Positions 41,601-55,519 of a DNA stretch of 64,000 nt are shown here, one piece after another; the stretch's first letter is position 1, and each line of letters opens with the position of its first letter. The position numbers and the translations under genes are program-made. The notes beneath the pieces are model-generated. The model was not told where the DNA came from. It did not search any database and saw nothing but the letters and a program-made list of their open reading frames with translations. Origin of the DNA: Brugia malayi (taxonomy: Eukaryota; Nematoda; Chromadorea; Rhabditida; Onchocercidae); the NCBI RefSeq assembly GCF_000002995.4, contig NW_025062479.1:10331221-10395220 (forward strand). Reading direction: 5' to 3'.

Positions 41601-44600
41601 AAATCATTTTTAAATCTAACGAAATTACATTGAATTTTTTGAAAAATATTTAAAATTCATTTTAAGGATATAAATGAGTTCACGAAATCTATCATTGCAC
41701 AGTGCAAGGATAGCGACTGTCAAATAAACGCACTGCAAATTTTTGAAAATTTACCATTATTAAAGTTTGTTTATAAATCTATTTTTTTTTAAATAACATT
41801 TTAAATTTCATTTTAGCTAAATTTAAAGATAATTACAAATGATAAGAATTAAAAAAATTTAATTTATAAAATAGCAAGCAAATTTAATATATTACATTTT
41901 TTCTTACTTCAAAATTATTTTATATAATTGAAAATTTTGGATTTTTCCAAAAAAAAAGTCTTACATTTCATTTATAAATATATGTATTTACGTATCAAAT
42001 TTAGTTTATTACCTTATGCAATTCAATTTCTATGTGTTGCAAATAATAGTGAAAACTTAGTTCAACAAGAAGCACTACGATTTCTTCAACTTTTTGATGG
42101 AAAATATTTTCATTGGAAGGTATGAAATTTCAATTAGTTTTTTCTCCATCTCTTTTTCTAAAATTTTTCAATAAGAAAAAAAGGCATTTCAATTAATGAA
42201 AACATTTTTTCATTTTAATTATTGCATTTCAGACAATTAACAAATTACTTCGTATCTTTTATAATGCATGTCCGTTACGTCAAACAATTACTGATCAAAC
42301 GCTTGCCATTGAGATATTACTAAATATTATACCAAATGCAGAATTAATTGGGACATATTTCTTAAGGTTTTTTATTACTTCATTTTTCTTAAAATATTTG
42401 AATATCAAACTAATTACAATTGATAGCGTACAAAAATGAAACTATTTAGTCTAGAGAAAAGATGATATGCGATCACGTTTAGCGTGAAGTTACGCTACTA
42501 TCATAAAGTGCATTTCTGATATTATAAATATATTAAAGAGAAAGATTTATTAATAGTTAATATCAAAACTATAGGTAATAATAAAATAGTAGATAAAGAA
42601 TTGGAGGAATAAAAAAATTGTGAGAATATTTTAAATATTTAGCAGTCATCATGATAGTTGCAATTTTAGGATTATTTTCAAACTTCTTCCGAATTGTTGA
42701 TATTTTGAAATTTTATTTGCATAGTATTCTTTTGTTTTAAGAAGTTTATCTTTAGGAGCTTTTTTTTTCAGTTTGATTTATCATTTAATTTTTGTTCATA
42801 ATTTATTCTGAACCAAAATGCCGACGATTGTAGGTCTGAAGAACTTTTTCCAGCAGAGCAAGAAAAATGGGCTTACTTTTATAGCAGCATTGCTCGAAAG
42901 CGGCAAACTTCACCAAATGTAAGTAAATTTTAAATACAAATATGCAAATGACATGGATTTAAATGTTAAAAAGAAACTGAAAATTTAAAACCTATTTTTA
43001 GTTCAAATCATACTGGGCCAAAATGCGTTCATTTCGAGAATTTCAACCGAATTATGCACATCGTAGTTTAAACGCTACCTCAGATGTTTCTGCAATTAAT
43101 ATCGCAGGTAACTATGATTGATAAGATATCGCAAACGTCTGACATAACAAACAAGATGTTGCAGATAACTAATGCAATCAGTGACACATCGTGGATAATT
43201 AATATAATTAAATAAATATAGCAAATAATTGATATAATTAATGAAATATCATAGGTAAGCTTATACAATTAGATATGGTTAATTATCTATGAAAATAGTC
43301 AAGTATGGCTTAAAACAGTTACGGATTTGAAAAGTTGATATAGTCAATACGATATTATAGATAACTGATATGATTAATAAGATATAACAGATATTTGATA
43401 TATTTTGTATTAAGTGAAAAATTGTTTTCTCTATTTATTATTTTTGCTGTTCGTTATGTAATCATAAGTAATAAAATTTAACCTTCACTTCTTTTTCTCT
43501 TTCCTTTTCTCTCACTTCCTCTCTTTATCTCTCTTTCGCTTTCAATCCCATGTATTTCTTTATTTTAAAATTTATAAAATATCATTTAATTTTCTTTTTT
43601 CCCTCACTTTTTTTTCAATGGTTCTATTTGTAAAATTTGAAGTAATTAGATAAGAATTTTCATTAATTAATAAAATTTAATGATGTTTTAGATTTAAATA
43701 AACATATATATTATAGAATTAGGTAGTGGTAACAATATAACAGTGTGGATTAAAACAGTTAGTGATAAGGGTATTTTATCATGGAACGTTTTTTCAATTT
43801 TGTTAACCTCAACGAAACGACCATCATTTCCTCTTCTTCAGGTTTGTTTATAAATTATAGTAATTATCTTAATGAACTACTATGAAGGACTAAATAGATC
43901 AAGACATTGTGCAAAATAGATCAAAAATGCTAAGTAATTGAATTGATCACATTTAATCATTAATGTCAACCGATCTTCCTTTTTCTTGCATCGATTATTG
44001 GAAAAAAAAAATCACCAAAAATATATGTTTATACGTTATTCTACACTAAACTGAAAAATTTTTGATAAAATTATTACAATACATTTTGTGTAAGTAAATA
44101 ACAGTAATAATAATAATAATATGTACATTATAAAATCATAAATAATCTTAATAATCTTATTCAATCCCTTTTTTCAATGCTCAAATGAAAAGAAATGGTA
44201 TTGAATAAATATCATGATATATAATTTATGTGATCTATGTTTGTTCTAATAAATAAAAAATTTTTATTTATTTTCTTATTGAAGTGTTTAATTGTTAGCA
44301 TGTGCTATGTATACAATGTTTAATTGTTACAGTCGCACGTTCTATATATACATAATTAGTTAGCAGGATACGTTAAATATCACCTGAAACTGAAACATTA
44401 AGCATTATAGTCTTAAAATTTGTTGAAAAATTTTCAAATTATCAGTCATACATATAATTAAAAAAAATATGAAAATGAAGCAAAAAGAATTTCATTAAAG
44501 TTTTACGATTGATAAAGTTAACTTTCTTTTTTTTTGTTTTTTCATCGTTTTGTTTAAAAATGTTGTATTTTAATTTTTGCACAGATATTCACTGAAATGA

Positions 44601-46314
44601 AAGGAATGAAATCATATCTGTTAGAATCCGAAAGTTACAATAGCGACGAAGAAGGAAAATCTGATGATCCATTGGCAATAGCTCAAATAGGCCTGTTGAA
44701 TAATCGTAACGTACCAGTTACAATTTTTCACGGATATGGTGAATTAATTAATGTTATCTGGAATGCTAATGGTCAACCAATGCTTCTTTATGATGTTTGT
44801 TTTTAATTATTGTCAAATTCTAAATTTTTAAAAAATATTTTTTTCTATTTTGTCAAGTGTTAGTTGTTGTTATTTATTAATTTTTAAATATTTCGATGAA
44901 TAGTCAGCAATTTCTTGCAGTTTAATTAGATTATTAGACTGATTTAATTTGCTCAATAGAATAAAGTGGTTTCGATACGTTAATTTTTACAATATATATA
45001 TAACGTTCAACTTTTTCTTTCTTTCGTTCTCTCTTCCCCATCCTCCTCCCTCTTTTTGTTCCTTTTTCGGTCTGATAGATTTTGCATTAACTGTAAAAAA
45101 TTCTTAATTAAAAATTAGTAGTCAAGTTTAAGTGCTATAAGCAAATGTATTTAAATTAAATCAAATGATGATGAGAAATTAAAATAAAATTATAATTGTT
45201 TGCAGAAGAACCTAATTTACCGCCAATATTATGGTTATATACCATTAATGAGTGGATTATCACTAACAGTTGATGTTATTGGCACAATAACAATTGATTT
45301 ATACGGTTCTGCAACAATAAACTTCTGGAATAGAGATGTTGGGATGAAAGTTAATTCTACGTATGTTATCAATTATTTGATAAATTCCAAAATCATTTAT
45401 TAATTTATTTTATATTTTATTTACAACTTAGCCGATTTTTCATTTTCATTTTTTTTTCTTTTTTTTTTGAAGAAATATTTTATTTCTTATTATTTCATGC
45501 AGTATATCAACAAAACTTGAGGGAAGCATAAATTTGGCATCTTCAAATAATTTAATTGGAAAGGCAACAACAATGGTATATGCAAGCGGTATAGTAAACA
45601 TTCGATTTGATGCAGATTTCTTTACAGTACCTCATTTATTTTGCATAAGTGCTTCGCATTCACCAATTGTTATCAAGTAATATTTTTCCGTACTAAAAAA
45701 CATAAATTATTTTACTAATTAAATATGTAACTTATATTTAAACACCGCATTGGCATATTTTGTTTTCCATTCTCTTTCTATTTTCCGCCTTCATTCTCCA
45801 CTCTATTCCTTGAATTTTCTGAATTTAAAATAAAATTAGTCCTTGTTTTTCCTGCTTTTTCACTCTGCTCTTACATTTTTGTGCAGTTTATAGATTTAGA
45901 AATTTGAATCACATAATTTTCATAATAAATTTCCGAACTTATAATTGAAAAAATCAGAATGGTTAATTTGTTTGTGGTTATACCTAACTTCTTTTTTTAC
46001 AAATTTCCAAAAAAGTACCTATCAATTTTTTTTTATCTAATTTTTTTTTTTCTCTACAAAAAAAAATTATATTATTTTCTTTCACTTTTTTTTCAAATCC
46101 TTTTTTTATACTATACAAATAATTTTCTGTAAATCTCTTTTTGGAAAGATACTTAAAGTTATTTTATAACGAATAAAATTCTTGCAGATATACGTATACT
46201 TATAGTACGAAAGCCGGAAAAGAGAAACGCTTATGGCATAACATCAAGTTATCCGGTTCCAGTTTATGGTTGAGTAAGAAATTATCTGATCATTGTTCTT
46301 TGTTCGAAAAATAA
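35624..46314 (+). CDS. microsomal triglyceride transfer protein large subunit (DSC-4/MTTP type)
   Basis: Exons read: 35624-35720 (tentative), 36044-36140, 36393-36546, 37616-37822, about 38340-38501, 38798-38902, 39274-39445, 40759-40901, 41056-41215, 41417-41545, 41667-41764, 42005-42119, 42233-42366, 42834-42918, 43002-43107, 43717-43841, 44585-44794, 45206-45360, 45503-45676, 46188-46314; about 920 residues (human 894). The order and spacing of motifs follow MTP, a vitellogenin-family lipid transfer protein: N-terminal beta-barrel with the paired cysteines C-H-Y-R-F and S-H-C, alpha-helical domain with C-K-D-S-D-C-Q-I-N-A-L, then V-T-I-F-H-G-Y-G-E-L-I, Y-G-S-A-T-I-N-F-W-N-R-D, T-K-L-E-G-S-I-N-L-A and P-H-L-F-C-I-S-A. 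MTP with PDI loads lipid onto vitellogenin/apoB particles in the ER lumen. The first exon would give a signal-like M-I-I-F-F-V-Q-L-C-F; an ATG at 36022 is the alternative. Exon 38340 lacks a clear acceptor. AATAAA lies at 46335. Confidence 0.88.
43083..43405. repeat. 30-bp period degenerate tandem repeat across an MTP exon-intron junction
   Basis: Starting at the end of the exon ending at 43107, about ten diverged copies of a 30-base unit (GATAACTGATATGATTAATA-like, then a GATAT/GCA tail) continue into the intron. Four consecutive units from about 43135 to 43254 are each exactly 30 bases. The real donor GCAG|GTAACT falls inside a unit. Confidence 0.65.
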
Positions 46315-46569
46315 TTCTAGATATTTCATGCTTCAATAAAATTTTAATTATATTTGTGCATATTTCTTGATTTTGCTAAAATAATAAATGCTTCGGTTAG
46401 TTTCCTTCGAACTGTTACATTTTAGATCTCTCGAGAGACATGGTACCATTTTAAATCATCTCGAGAGACATTGAATGATTGTAAGGAAAGTGATTGCCAT
46501 ATTTTCATTTTCATCACAGATTTCGAACAAAATGTTGATAAATGCAACATACACACAACTTTCGAATTT

Positions 46570-47465
46570 CACTAATCATAACGATATTTCATAAAAAAGT
46601 GAATATCATACAGTAATCACAATATTTTCTACAGTAATCAACATTTCTCACAGTAGTCATGATATATCCTATAATAGTAGTAATCGTGATATTCCTCACA
46701 ATAATCACGATATTTTTTCAGTAATCACGACATTTGTTACACTAATAATATTCCTTAAAGCACTCATGATATTTGCTACAGTCGTCATTATATTATCGTG
46801 ATCGTGAAATTTCCTAAATAATCGTATCACACTATGACATTTCATGCAATAGTTTTGTAGTAATGTGTTCGTTCATACATAACATTTCTTACAGTAATCA
46901 TAAGATATAGACAATAATCCCGACATTTTCGAAGACATTTGTCACAGTAATTACGATATTTTCGTTGAGATCATGCTATTTTCCACAGTAAATATGACGT
47001 TTCCTACGGTAATATTTTTTGTAGCAATCACGATACTTTTTACAGTAAACGCAACATTTTTAACCATGACGACCACTGTAATTATAACATTTCCTATATC
47101 AATCATGATATTTTCTATGGTAAACCTGCAGCAACCGTGATTTCTGCGGTAACTACAATTACAATTACAATGATACTTCTTACCCAGTTATGATATTATT
47201 ATGATATGATCATAATATAGTAATCATATAAGTAATGACACTTTCTGCAGTAATCTTGACATTTCTTAAATTATCGTGGCATTTCCCAAGGCAAATACGA
47301 TATTTTTATCGTGATCGTAACATTTTCCACAGTGATCATGATCTCTTACAGTAATACTTTTAAAATTTTCTACATAATCCCGATATTCCTACAGTATACA
47401 GTGATTGCGATAAGGATTTTCTGATAGTTATCTTGATACTTCTTGCAATAATCATGGCATTTGCT
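46570..47465. repeat. degenerate 21-22 bp minisatellite, about 40 copies
   Basis: Variants of ACAGTAATCACGATATTTCT recur throughout, with substitutions (GTCGTCAT, GTAATCAT, GCAATCAC) and small indels. No two copies appear identical, so the array is old. It begins about 250 bases after the MTP stop codon. Confidence 0.85.
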
Positions 47466-48918
47466 GTGTATTAGTTATGCGCGGACGCACACACATCATT
47501 GATAATTCCGCAGGTTAAAAAAGAGGTAACATTTTAACAATGGCTGTAACAAATGCTATTCTAGTTTGTTTATTCATAAAAATTCATTTTTAGTGGAAAC
47601 AAAAAGAAAAAAATTTGTGCCTCTCAAAAATTAACTCATCAATTATTTTAATGAATTCTGATATTTTTATAAACCAGTGTCTTTGAGCTTTGAGATAAAT
47701 TCAGCATTGAAATCATCAATAATATATGACAATTTACTTTTTATACACCATAATTTACTTTTTCAAAGTCATAATTAAACTAACATCGATATTACAAAAA
47801 ATGTATTACACTAATTTTTTTTCCTTTAAACTTAAAATTTTTAATTAATTTGTAAAACAAATTAATTACAAACGTGAAAAAACTTGTCTGGAAAAATTCC
47901 ACTGTAAGATTACTGTCGATTTACAAAATTCCAGATACATAAATTTATTTGAAAATAGAAAGTAATTAACTAATATATAATGCAGAAGTGCATAAATAAG
48001 TAAAGTACAAATTCGTAAATTGACAGAAGAACAGAAAAGGGGAAAACTTTATTATAAGTCTTAAAAATTTAACAAATAGTTAAATTTTAAAATTATGGCG
48101 AGATATATTATATAATATAATGACTTTTTTTTTCATCATTCTTAACATGTACACGAAACGATTGCATAATTCCAAAATTTAATCTGATTAATGTAACAAA
48201 ATCTAATCTGACTAACATAAAAAAGTAATCAATCTTTAAAATGGAAGTTATGTATCAATAAAAAAAAAAAAAAAATGGATCTTTATTGTCATAAATGATA
48301 AGTAAAGTGATCAAACATAAGAAATTTTCAAACAAAAATTTAACAAATATACAAATCAAGGAAAATTTTTACATTTATCCGATTATATTTGATTGCATAT
48401 AAATACATCAAAAATTTCACGTTATTCATCAACTTTTAGACGTAAGAAAGAAATTTTACTTTTTAATCTCACTTACTTTATAACAAAAGCAAATTTGTAA
48501 TATCATATAATATAATAATTCCCTTAAAGTTTTAAAATTAATAATTATAGGATTAATGTAATTGAATAAATAGTTGAAAATATTTTTAAAATAGCATATT
48601 AAAGAATTTAGTATGATAGAACATTATTAAATGACCAGAATTAACAAAAAAGACCTGTCACTTCTCTTGTTTCTAATTTCGCCATAAATTCTATGTGCTA
48701 TTAACGTGGAATTGGAGGATTTTAACTTTTATTAAATAATGTTAAAAATTTCTCATTGATGGGTTCATTCATGCAACGTGTTAAAATTTTGAACTTAACT
48801 AACTAATACTTTTAAAAATTAAAGGAAAAAAATCAAAAATGGAAGAAAAATGAAATCGTTTTTTCTCGCTTGATTATTGTGTTTTATAAAGTATTTTTGT
48901 TAAATCACAGTCTTTATC

Positions 48919-48921
<3 letters not shown>

Positions 48922-48949
<28 letters not shown>

Positions 48950-48950
48950 T
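48922..48950. repeat. poly(A) run
   Basis: A homopolymer A tract of over 25 bases in the gene-poor right half. Confidence 0.85.
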
Positions 48951-51063
48951 TAAAAAGAAAAGTTAAAAAATTTTTCCCTATTTTTATAATAAGGAATGAG
49001 AAAAAAGCACATATAAATGTCCTATAGCCATTGTTTAAAAATTCAATCAAATAAAATGCATAATAATTTTTTTTAATTTAATTTATTGCTTTATTGAATT
49101 TTATATTTGCTTTTTTTGTTACTTTTTCTTTTTAATGTTGGCTAGAGCGCCATTTGATGTCCATTCCATCAAACTTATGAATGAAGGTCATTTTTTCTTC
49201 TTGTTCCATTTTCTTTAAATTTTCAAATACACCAACAAAGAGAGAAAAAAAACTAATCCACATAAAATAATCCTTCAATAAATTTTTATACTATATCAAA
49301 ACAAAATTTTTTTAACCTTTTTTTTCTTTTTTACTTGTTTAATAATATATACGTAATCAATTCTGTTATATCTCCTTTCACAGCTTTTTTTTCTCTTCCT
49401 TTATTTATCAATAAAAAATTTCGTGTATTCAATCAAAAAAAAGAAAAGAAAAAATTTGAGTTGACAATTCTCTTTCTTTTTCGCTTTCTATACTTTTATC
49501 TTCTTTCGTCTGTTTTTTTCTCTTGTCTCTTCATGGCAATATTTTTGACAAAAAGAAGAAAGAAATTTCCAATTTTATTTTTAATCATTTTTCATATATG
49601 TCTTTGTATTTTTTATTAGTATAGCTTTGTCAAGAGAAAAGGAAAGCAAAAACGAAAAAAAAAGAAAAGAAGAAATAAGATTTTAAGTTTGATAAATTTA
49701 GTTGCATAAATTATTAAAATTATAACTAGAAAATTTATAATATCATGCGATGTAAATAATCTTTTCTTTTCATTATTTTTAATATTTGACAAATGATCAA
49801 TTTTGCAAAGACATCATACAGTATGCTTTCTAATTATTACTTTGTGATTAGTTAAACCTTTTTTTCATTTTTTTTTTTTCTTATTTACACAAAATGATAA
49901 AATTATTGGTATTTTAAATTCAATTTTTCAAAAAATTTTTATATACCAATCTTTTTAAAAGAAATTTCCTTCATTTTTAAAGCTAAATATCTGGAACTTA
50001 ATTATTATTTTAAGATGAAGTGAATTAATTTCATATTAATACAAATATGAATAACATTATTAAAATCATTGAAAAAATTCCTGCTCGTTTTTATAAAATC
50101 AAATTACTAAAAATAAAATCACATTATTAATTCAATTGTTAATTTTTTTCTTCTTTCCATCTTGAAAACTTAATTTCTTAAAAATTTAATATTTACCCAT
50201 TTTATAACTAAATAAAGATGATGTATGTATGCATATGTGTGTGTCTGTATACATACCGTCATTTATGTATATTTTGAAATTTTAATCGATATGTAAGCAA
50301 TGATTATAGTTGAAAGGATTTTACTTACATGTTGTCCTCTTATACAGTCCACATATCCTGTCATCTCTCTTTGTCCCTTTTCCCTTTTCTGCATTTTAAA
50401 CTACTATTGGTTTAAAATTTCTAATATATATGTATATATGCACTTCATTTTCATTGTAAGAATATTTCATTTTTCTCTTTTTTTTTTTCACTTTTTGAAT
50501 CCTTTCTTTAGCATTTCTTTAAATTTCATTCTTTTTCCACTTATCAACTCAACCGTTTCCGTTTTTTCTTCCTTCTCCTTCTTTTCGCTTTTCTCTTTTC
50601 CTTTTCCTTTTTTTTTTTTTTTTTTTTTATTTATTTATTACCACCTCATCATGTCCTTTTTCCATCCTTTACCATAAATACATAAGTAAACAAGCAAGCA
50701 AAAAAAAAGAAAAACAGAAGAAATGCACTAAACTGATCCTCATTTCGAGAAGAAAACAATCTAAAAAATATGAAGTATATTTATGTTTTTACATACTACC
50801 TTTTCTTTTTTGTTTTATTTTTTTCATTCCATTTTCGTCATTATTCACGGTCGCAACGTCTTCTTCTCTTTTTTCTCCTAATATTTTCAGATTTTTCATA
50901 ACAAACCATCTCTTTCTCATTTAATTTAAAAAAAAAATGGAAAGTTTAATGCTAAGAATAGTAACTCGCGTATTATAAATAATATCGTACTTCTATCATT
51001 AAAGAAAAAAATTGTAATTTAATATTAATTTTTCTTTAAATATTAAAATTTTTAACATAGCAA

Positions 51064-51216
51064 CAGTAATAATAATAATGACAACAACAACAATAATAAT
51101 AATATTAATAAATAATAATAATAATAACAATAACAATAATAAATAATAATAATAGTAAGTAATAATAATAATAACAATAATAAAAATAACAATAATGACA
51201 ATAATAATAATAAAAG
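51064..51216. repeat. AAT/AAC trinucleotide repeat
   Basis: Imperfect mixture of AAT, ACA and AATA units over about 150 bases. Confidence 0.85.
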
Positions 51217-53503
51217 CAATAGTTTTGCTTTGTTATAAATAAATATATCAGTGCTTTCTTCTATTTTCCAGAAAATTTTTTTTTTTAAATTATTAGAAAA
51301 GTGAAGTGCGAATTTTAGTATAAATATTTGCCTATATTTTGAAAATATTCATAATGATTTTGAAAATTTTTGATACAAGAGTGTGTGTGTGTACAAACTC
51401 ATTTATCATTAATGACTAAAGGAATTCTATCAATCATTCATGGAAATTTTGCTTTTTCTACCTCTTTTCTCTTTTTTCCTTTCTTTTTAATTTTCATTTC
51501 ATTTTCCTATGATCTAAATGAAATTTTTTATTTAATAGTGAAAATTTCTGAAATTTAATCTGGTCACTCAAACTTTTGCACCAGTTTACGATAAAACAAG
51601 GACAAAGAAGTAGTGATATTGATATCTATTAACAATAATAATAATAAAAGTAATAAATAACTAATAATAATAAATAAATATACCGCTTAAATCAAAAATT
51701 TGTTGAAAAGCATATTTTTTGCCACTTGTATATTCTCTGATCAAAATGTCACGTGAATTCGTTTTTTTTTTTTTTTTTTTCATTGGCCTTTTCTTTCTCG
51801 CTTCTTTAAGAAAAAATTAGGAAGCAAAAAAAAAGAAAAGAAAAAAAAAACGAATTTAAGCTCAAATTCGATGGGATAATTATAGTTGGTTGCATTAAGT
51901 GAATGACCGGAAAAAGGTCATTTTTGTTTGATATTAGAAATGTTGTATGAACAATTTTATATATTTTTTTATTGAAGGATCTTTTCTTCTTTTGTAAATG
52001 ATGTTTCACAGTTACTCGATATTATTGCATTTTCGTCGCATTTTGGGTTAAATTTTGTCATTGACAGATCGTATTGCTGATTTTTATTATTGATTGAATG
52101 AATTGAAATTTATTTAATTAATGTATTAAGAAATTAAAATCAAAAAAAAGATCCGTTAAATTTATGTGTTTGATAAAAAAATTCAGCCAGATATTTAGAG
52201 TTTGAAACTAGTGAGCCAAGTTCCAATTAATTATTCAAATCGGCTGAAATATTGATCGAACACTCTTCAATTGTTCAAAAGAAAAAAAAAAAACAAAATG
52301 TAAAGATGAAATTGATTTTAACCAATTATATACAGCAGAATATTAAAGCAGTATCATATTTATTCATCGTTATTGTTGAATCAAATATTTGCATAAGACT
52401 GCATGGAAATTAAAATATGTTAGAAATGATAATTCGATTTTTGAAGAGTATTTAAATTAATTTCAAATCACTTGCAACATTTTAAATTAGCTATATATAT
52501 ATATAAATTTGCAGTTTTCTATTAACAAAAACTAAATTTCTAATAGCTAAATATATGCGTATATTTCATTATCATAAGCTTTCTATACCATTAAAAGTTT
52601 AAATATAAATTATATTTGTGATTTTTTCATTCTTTTATTAATTGACAAAATTTGATAAGGCAAATTTTATATGTATTAGATTAATTAAAAATAATTACAC
52701 ATAAAATAAATAATTACACATAAAATAAGTGAACAGATTCAGTGGTAAAAAATGATGAAAAAGAAAAATAATGCCGAAATACGACAATGGAATATATTTA
52801 TATTTCACAATAATATTAAATGTAACAAATACCAATATCAAATATCACATTTCATATGTCAAATCAAATACATTACTTATTTGCTTACTTGCTTACTCCT
52901 ATTACTATCACTACTATCTGCATTATCAACAACTACGATATATAAATGAATCAATGACATATTATAACACTTATTATGACGTCAAAATAACGTTCAAAAG
53001 TTAAGAAAGTTAAAACATATTTTATAGCATTAAATACATTACTTCAAAGATAAAAATGACATCTTGCAATTATGATATAGTATTATCTCGAATGAAGTAA
53101 ATTATGTTTTAGTATAATAGATAAATTTTCGACGATTTAATATTATCCTAATAATAAAGATATGATATTTGAGTAAATGAATCAATAAAAATTCTTTTAA
53201 CTACCGTATCCGATCATCACGTAAAGAAATGTTACATTCAGGTATTATTTATATAAATCCAAATATGAGACAAAAGTACAAGTGTAGTAGTATTAAATGG
53301 TTAATCCAAATGTATTTCATCTTTCCTTTTCTTTCTTTTTAATTTTATATTTTTATATTTGGATGGGAGGAAGGAAAAAAGGAAGAGAAAAAGGGGGAAA
53401 GAAAGAAAGAAAAAAGAAAATGACAGTGGTGTTTGATTTTGAAGTAACAGCAAGAAAGTAGAAAAATAGATGAATATTTGTAATAACATCAAGGGTATAA
53501 TAT

Positions 53504-53530
53504 CCAATATCCCGATATGCGGGATATTGG
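53504..53530. repeat. perfect 11-bp inverted repeat, G+C-rich
   Basis: CCAATATCCCG (53504-53514) and CGGGATATTGG (53520-53530) flank a 5-base loop. The paired CCCG/CGGG is unusual in this A+T-rich context. Confidence 0.9.
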
Positions 53531-55327
53531 CTGGGAGAGGGAGAAACCTAACAAAAAAAAGTGGAGAGAAAAGAGAAAGAGAAGAGGAAGAAAGACAGAG
53601 GGAGAGAGAGGGAAAAAGAGGGTCATTACAATATAAGTTGTGAGAAAGTAAGAAATTGATAATATTACAATTTATTTGAAAGATTTTAAAAGTAAAAGGA
53701 TGAAGGAATATATGAAGTTAAAAAAAAAAAAAGAAAAAAAAGATTGAAAAAGAGAGAGAGGAAGTGGTAAGAGAGAATTGGGATAAGAAAATTTCAAATC
53801 TACTAAACAACCCTTGGGGCTTGTTTTTCACTTTCGCTAAATGGATCTAGCAGCCAAGGACAACAACTTATTCTGCTTGATGTGTATACTCTTCCCGTTT
53901 TCCTTGCTCCTTCAAATTTCATTTCGTTTTATGTTCATCATTTTGTTACGTTTACGTCTAATTTTACTTGCTCTTAAATTTGGACTTCTTCAAATTCTTT
54001 TTCCTTTTTTAGAAAAAAAATTTTCACTTTATTTTTTATTTCTTTTTTATTATAATATATATGTTCATTTTTATTTATTAAAATATTTATATTTTGTAAA
54101 GTTTTTTTCTTCTTTTTTTTTTTCATTTACAATAAAATATATAAATCAGATATTTCTATTGACTTATTTGTGAATTAATAAATGAATTAATTAAAAAAAA
54201 TAAATTATTTATTAAGATAAGTTTATAAAGAAAATGCACTGATTGTGTGTAGCATGAAAAGATAGTTGTTAGAATGTTTGCTACATGGAAGAAAAGTGAG
54301 CACTGAAAGGTTAGTAATATTAACAAAGCAGAAAGCAATAGTTAAGTTTTGCATTTAAACGGCCGGAAAATGGTAAAAATCGATTTCGGAAACCGGTAAT
54401 AGCTAAGTAACAGGCAAGTTGGGCGGTTTGATGGCAAGAGTGAACACCATCAATAGACAAATGCTTTGAATTGTCATTGCTTCATTCATGCATCAGTTAA
54501 AAGTCGTTAGTTATAATCAGACTCCTACTATACTATTGTAGTTATAAATGTATTTATTATTATCATTATTAATATTAATATTATCTGATCTGTTGTTAGG
54601 GAACTATTTGAAATACATGCATTGCAACAACAGTAAACAATAAAAATCAGCTAATGAGAATAAAATTAGTTGCAATACAAGCAATAAAATTAATAGCAAC
54701 AGTGATAATCAAGAAAAATGTTATACTTATTACAACAATAGTAAAAGCACAAATAACAATAATGGCACGAATTAAAAAAGCTATGCAAATAACACTTAAT
54801 TAAAATGCTTGCTGCTCTCCTTTTGATGTAAAAATGTTTGTGATTTTATCTGTCTAATGTTTTTGTCTGTTAAATGCTAAGGAAGCAATCTTGCAGTAAA
54901 TATGAAATAAATTTTATCAACAATGACTTATGTTAATATTAGCATAATTATTAGTAATTAGAAGGATAACAAAATTGTTAATAATTAGTAATGAATATTT
55001 GAGCATTTCGAAACTATATCTTATCAGTCTACTATAGTTTTTCTTGGTGCAAAATTTTGACTAACTACCTTAACAACAATGTTAAGGTAAGATGAAAGTA
55101 TTAACTGTTCATGCAGTATTACATTGATTATGTTGAAATTTAGTGAGAAGAAGGAGAAAACTATAAAATACATGAATTTATAGAGTGGAATGATGATATT
55201 GGGAAAAATAGAAATTTTTATGAACCGAATGATATGAATTTGAAAGAAAAGGAATATGCAATTGCTGCTCAATGATGTCGAAAAGTTTATTGAATAGGTG
55301 TTTAGCATGAAAAAGTTAAAGGAATGC

Positions 55328-55519
<192 letters not shown>

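Noticed and set aside
53841..54173. 110-residue frame starting M-D-L-A-A-K
   Set aside because: After about 12 residues it is Leu/Phe-rich translation of T-runs; no splice sites or homologous motif.
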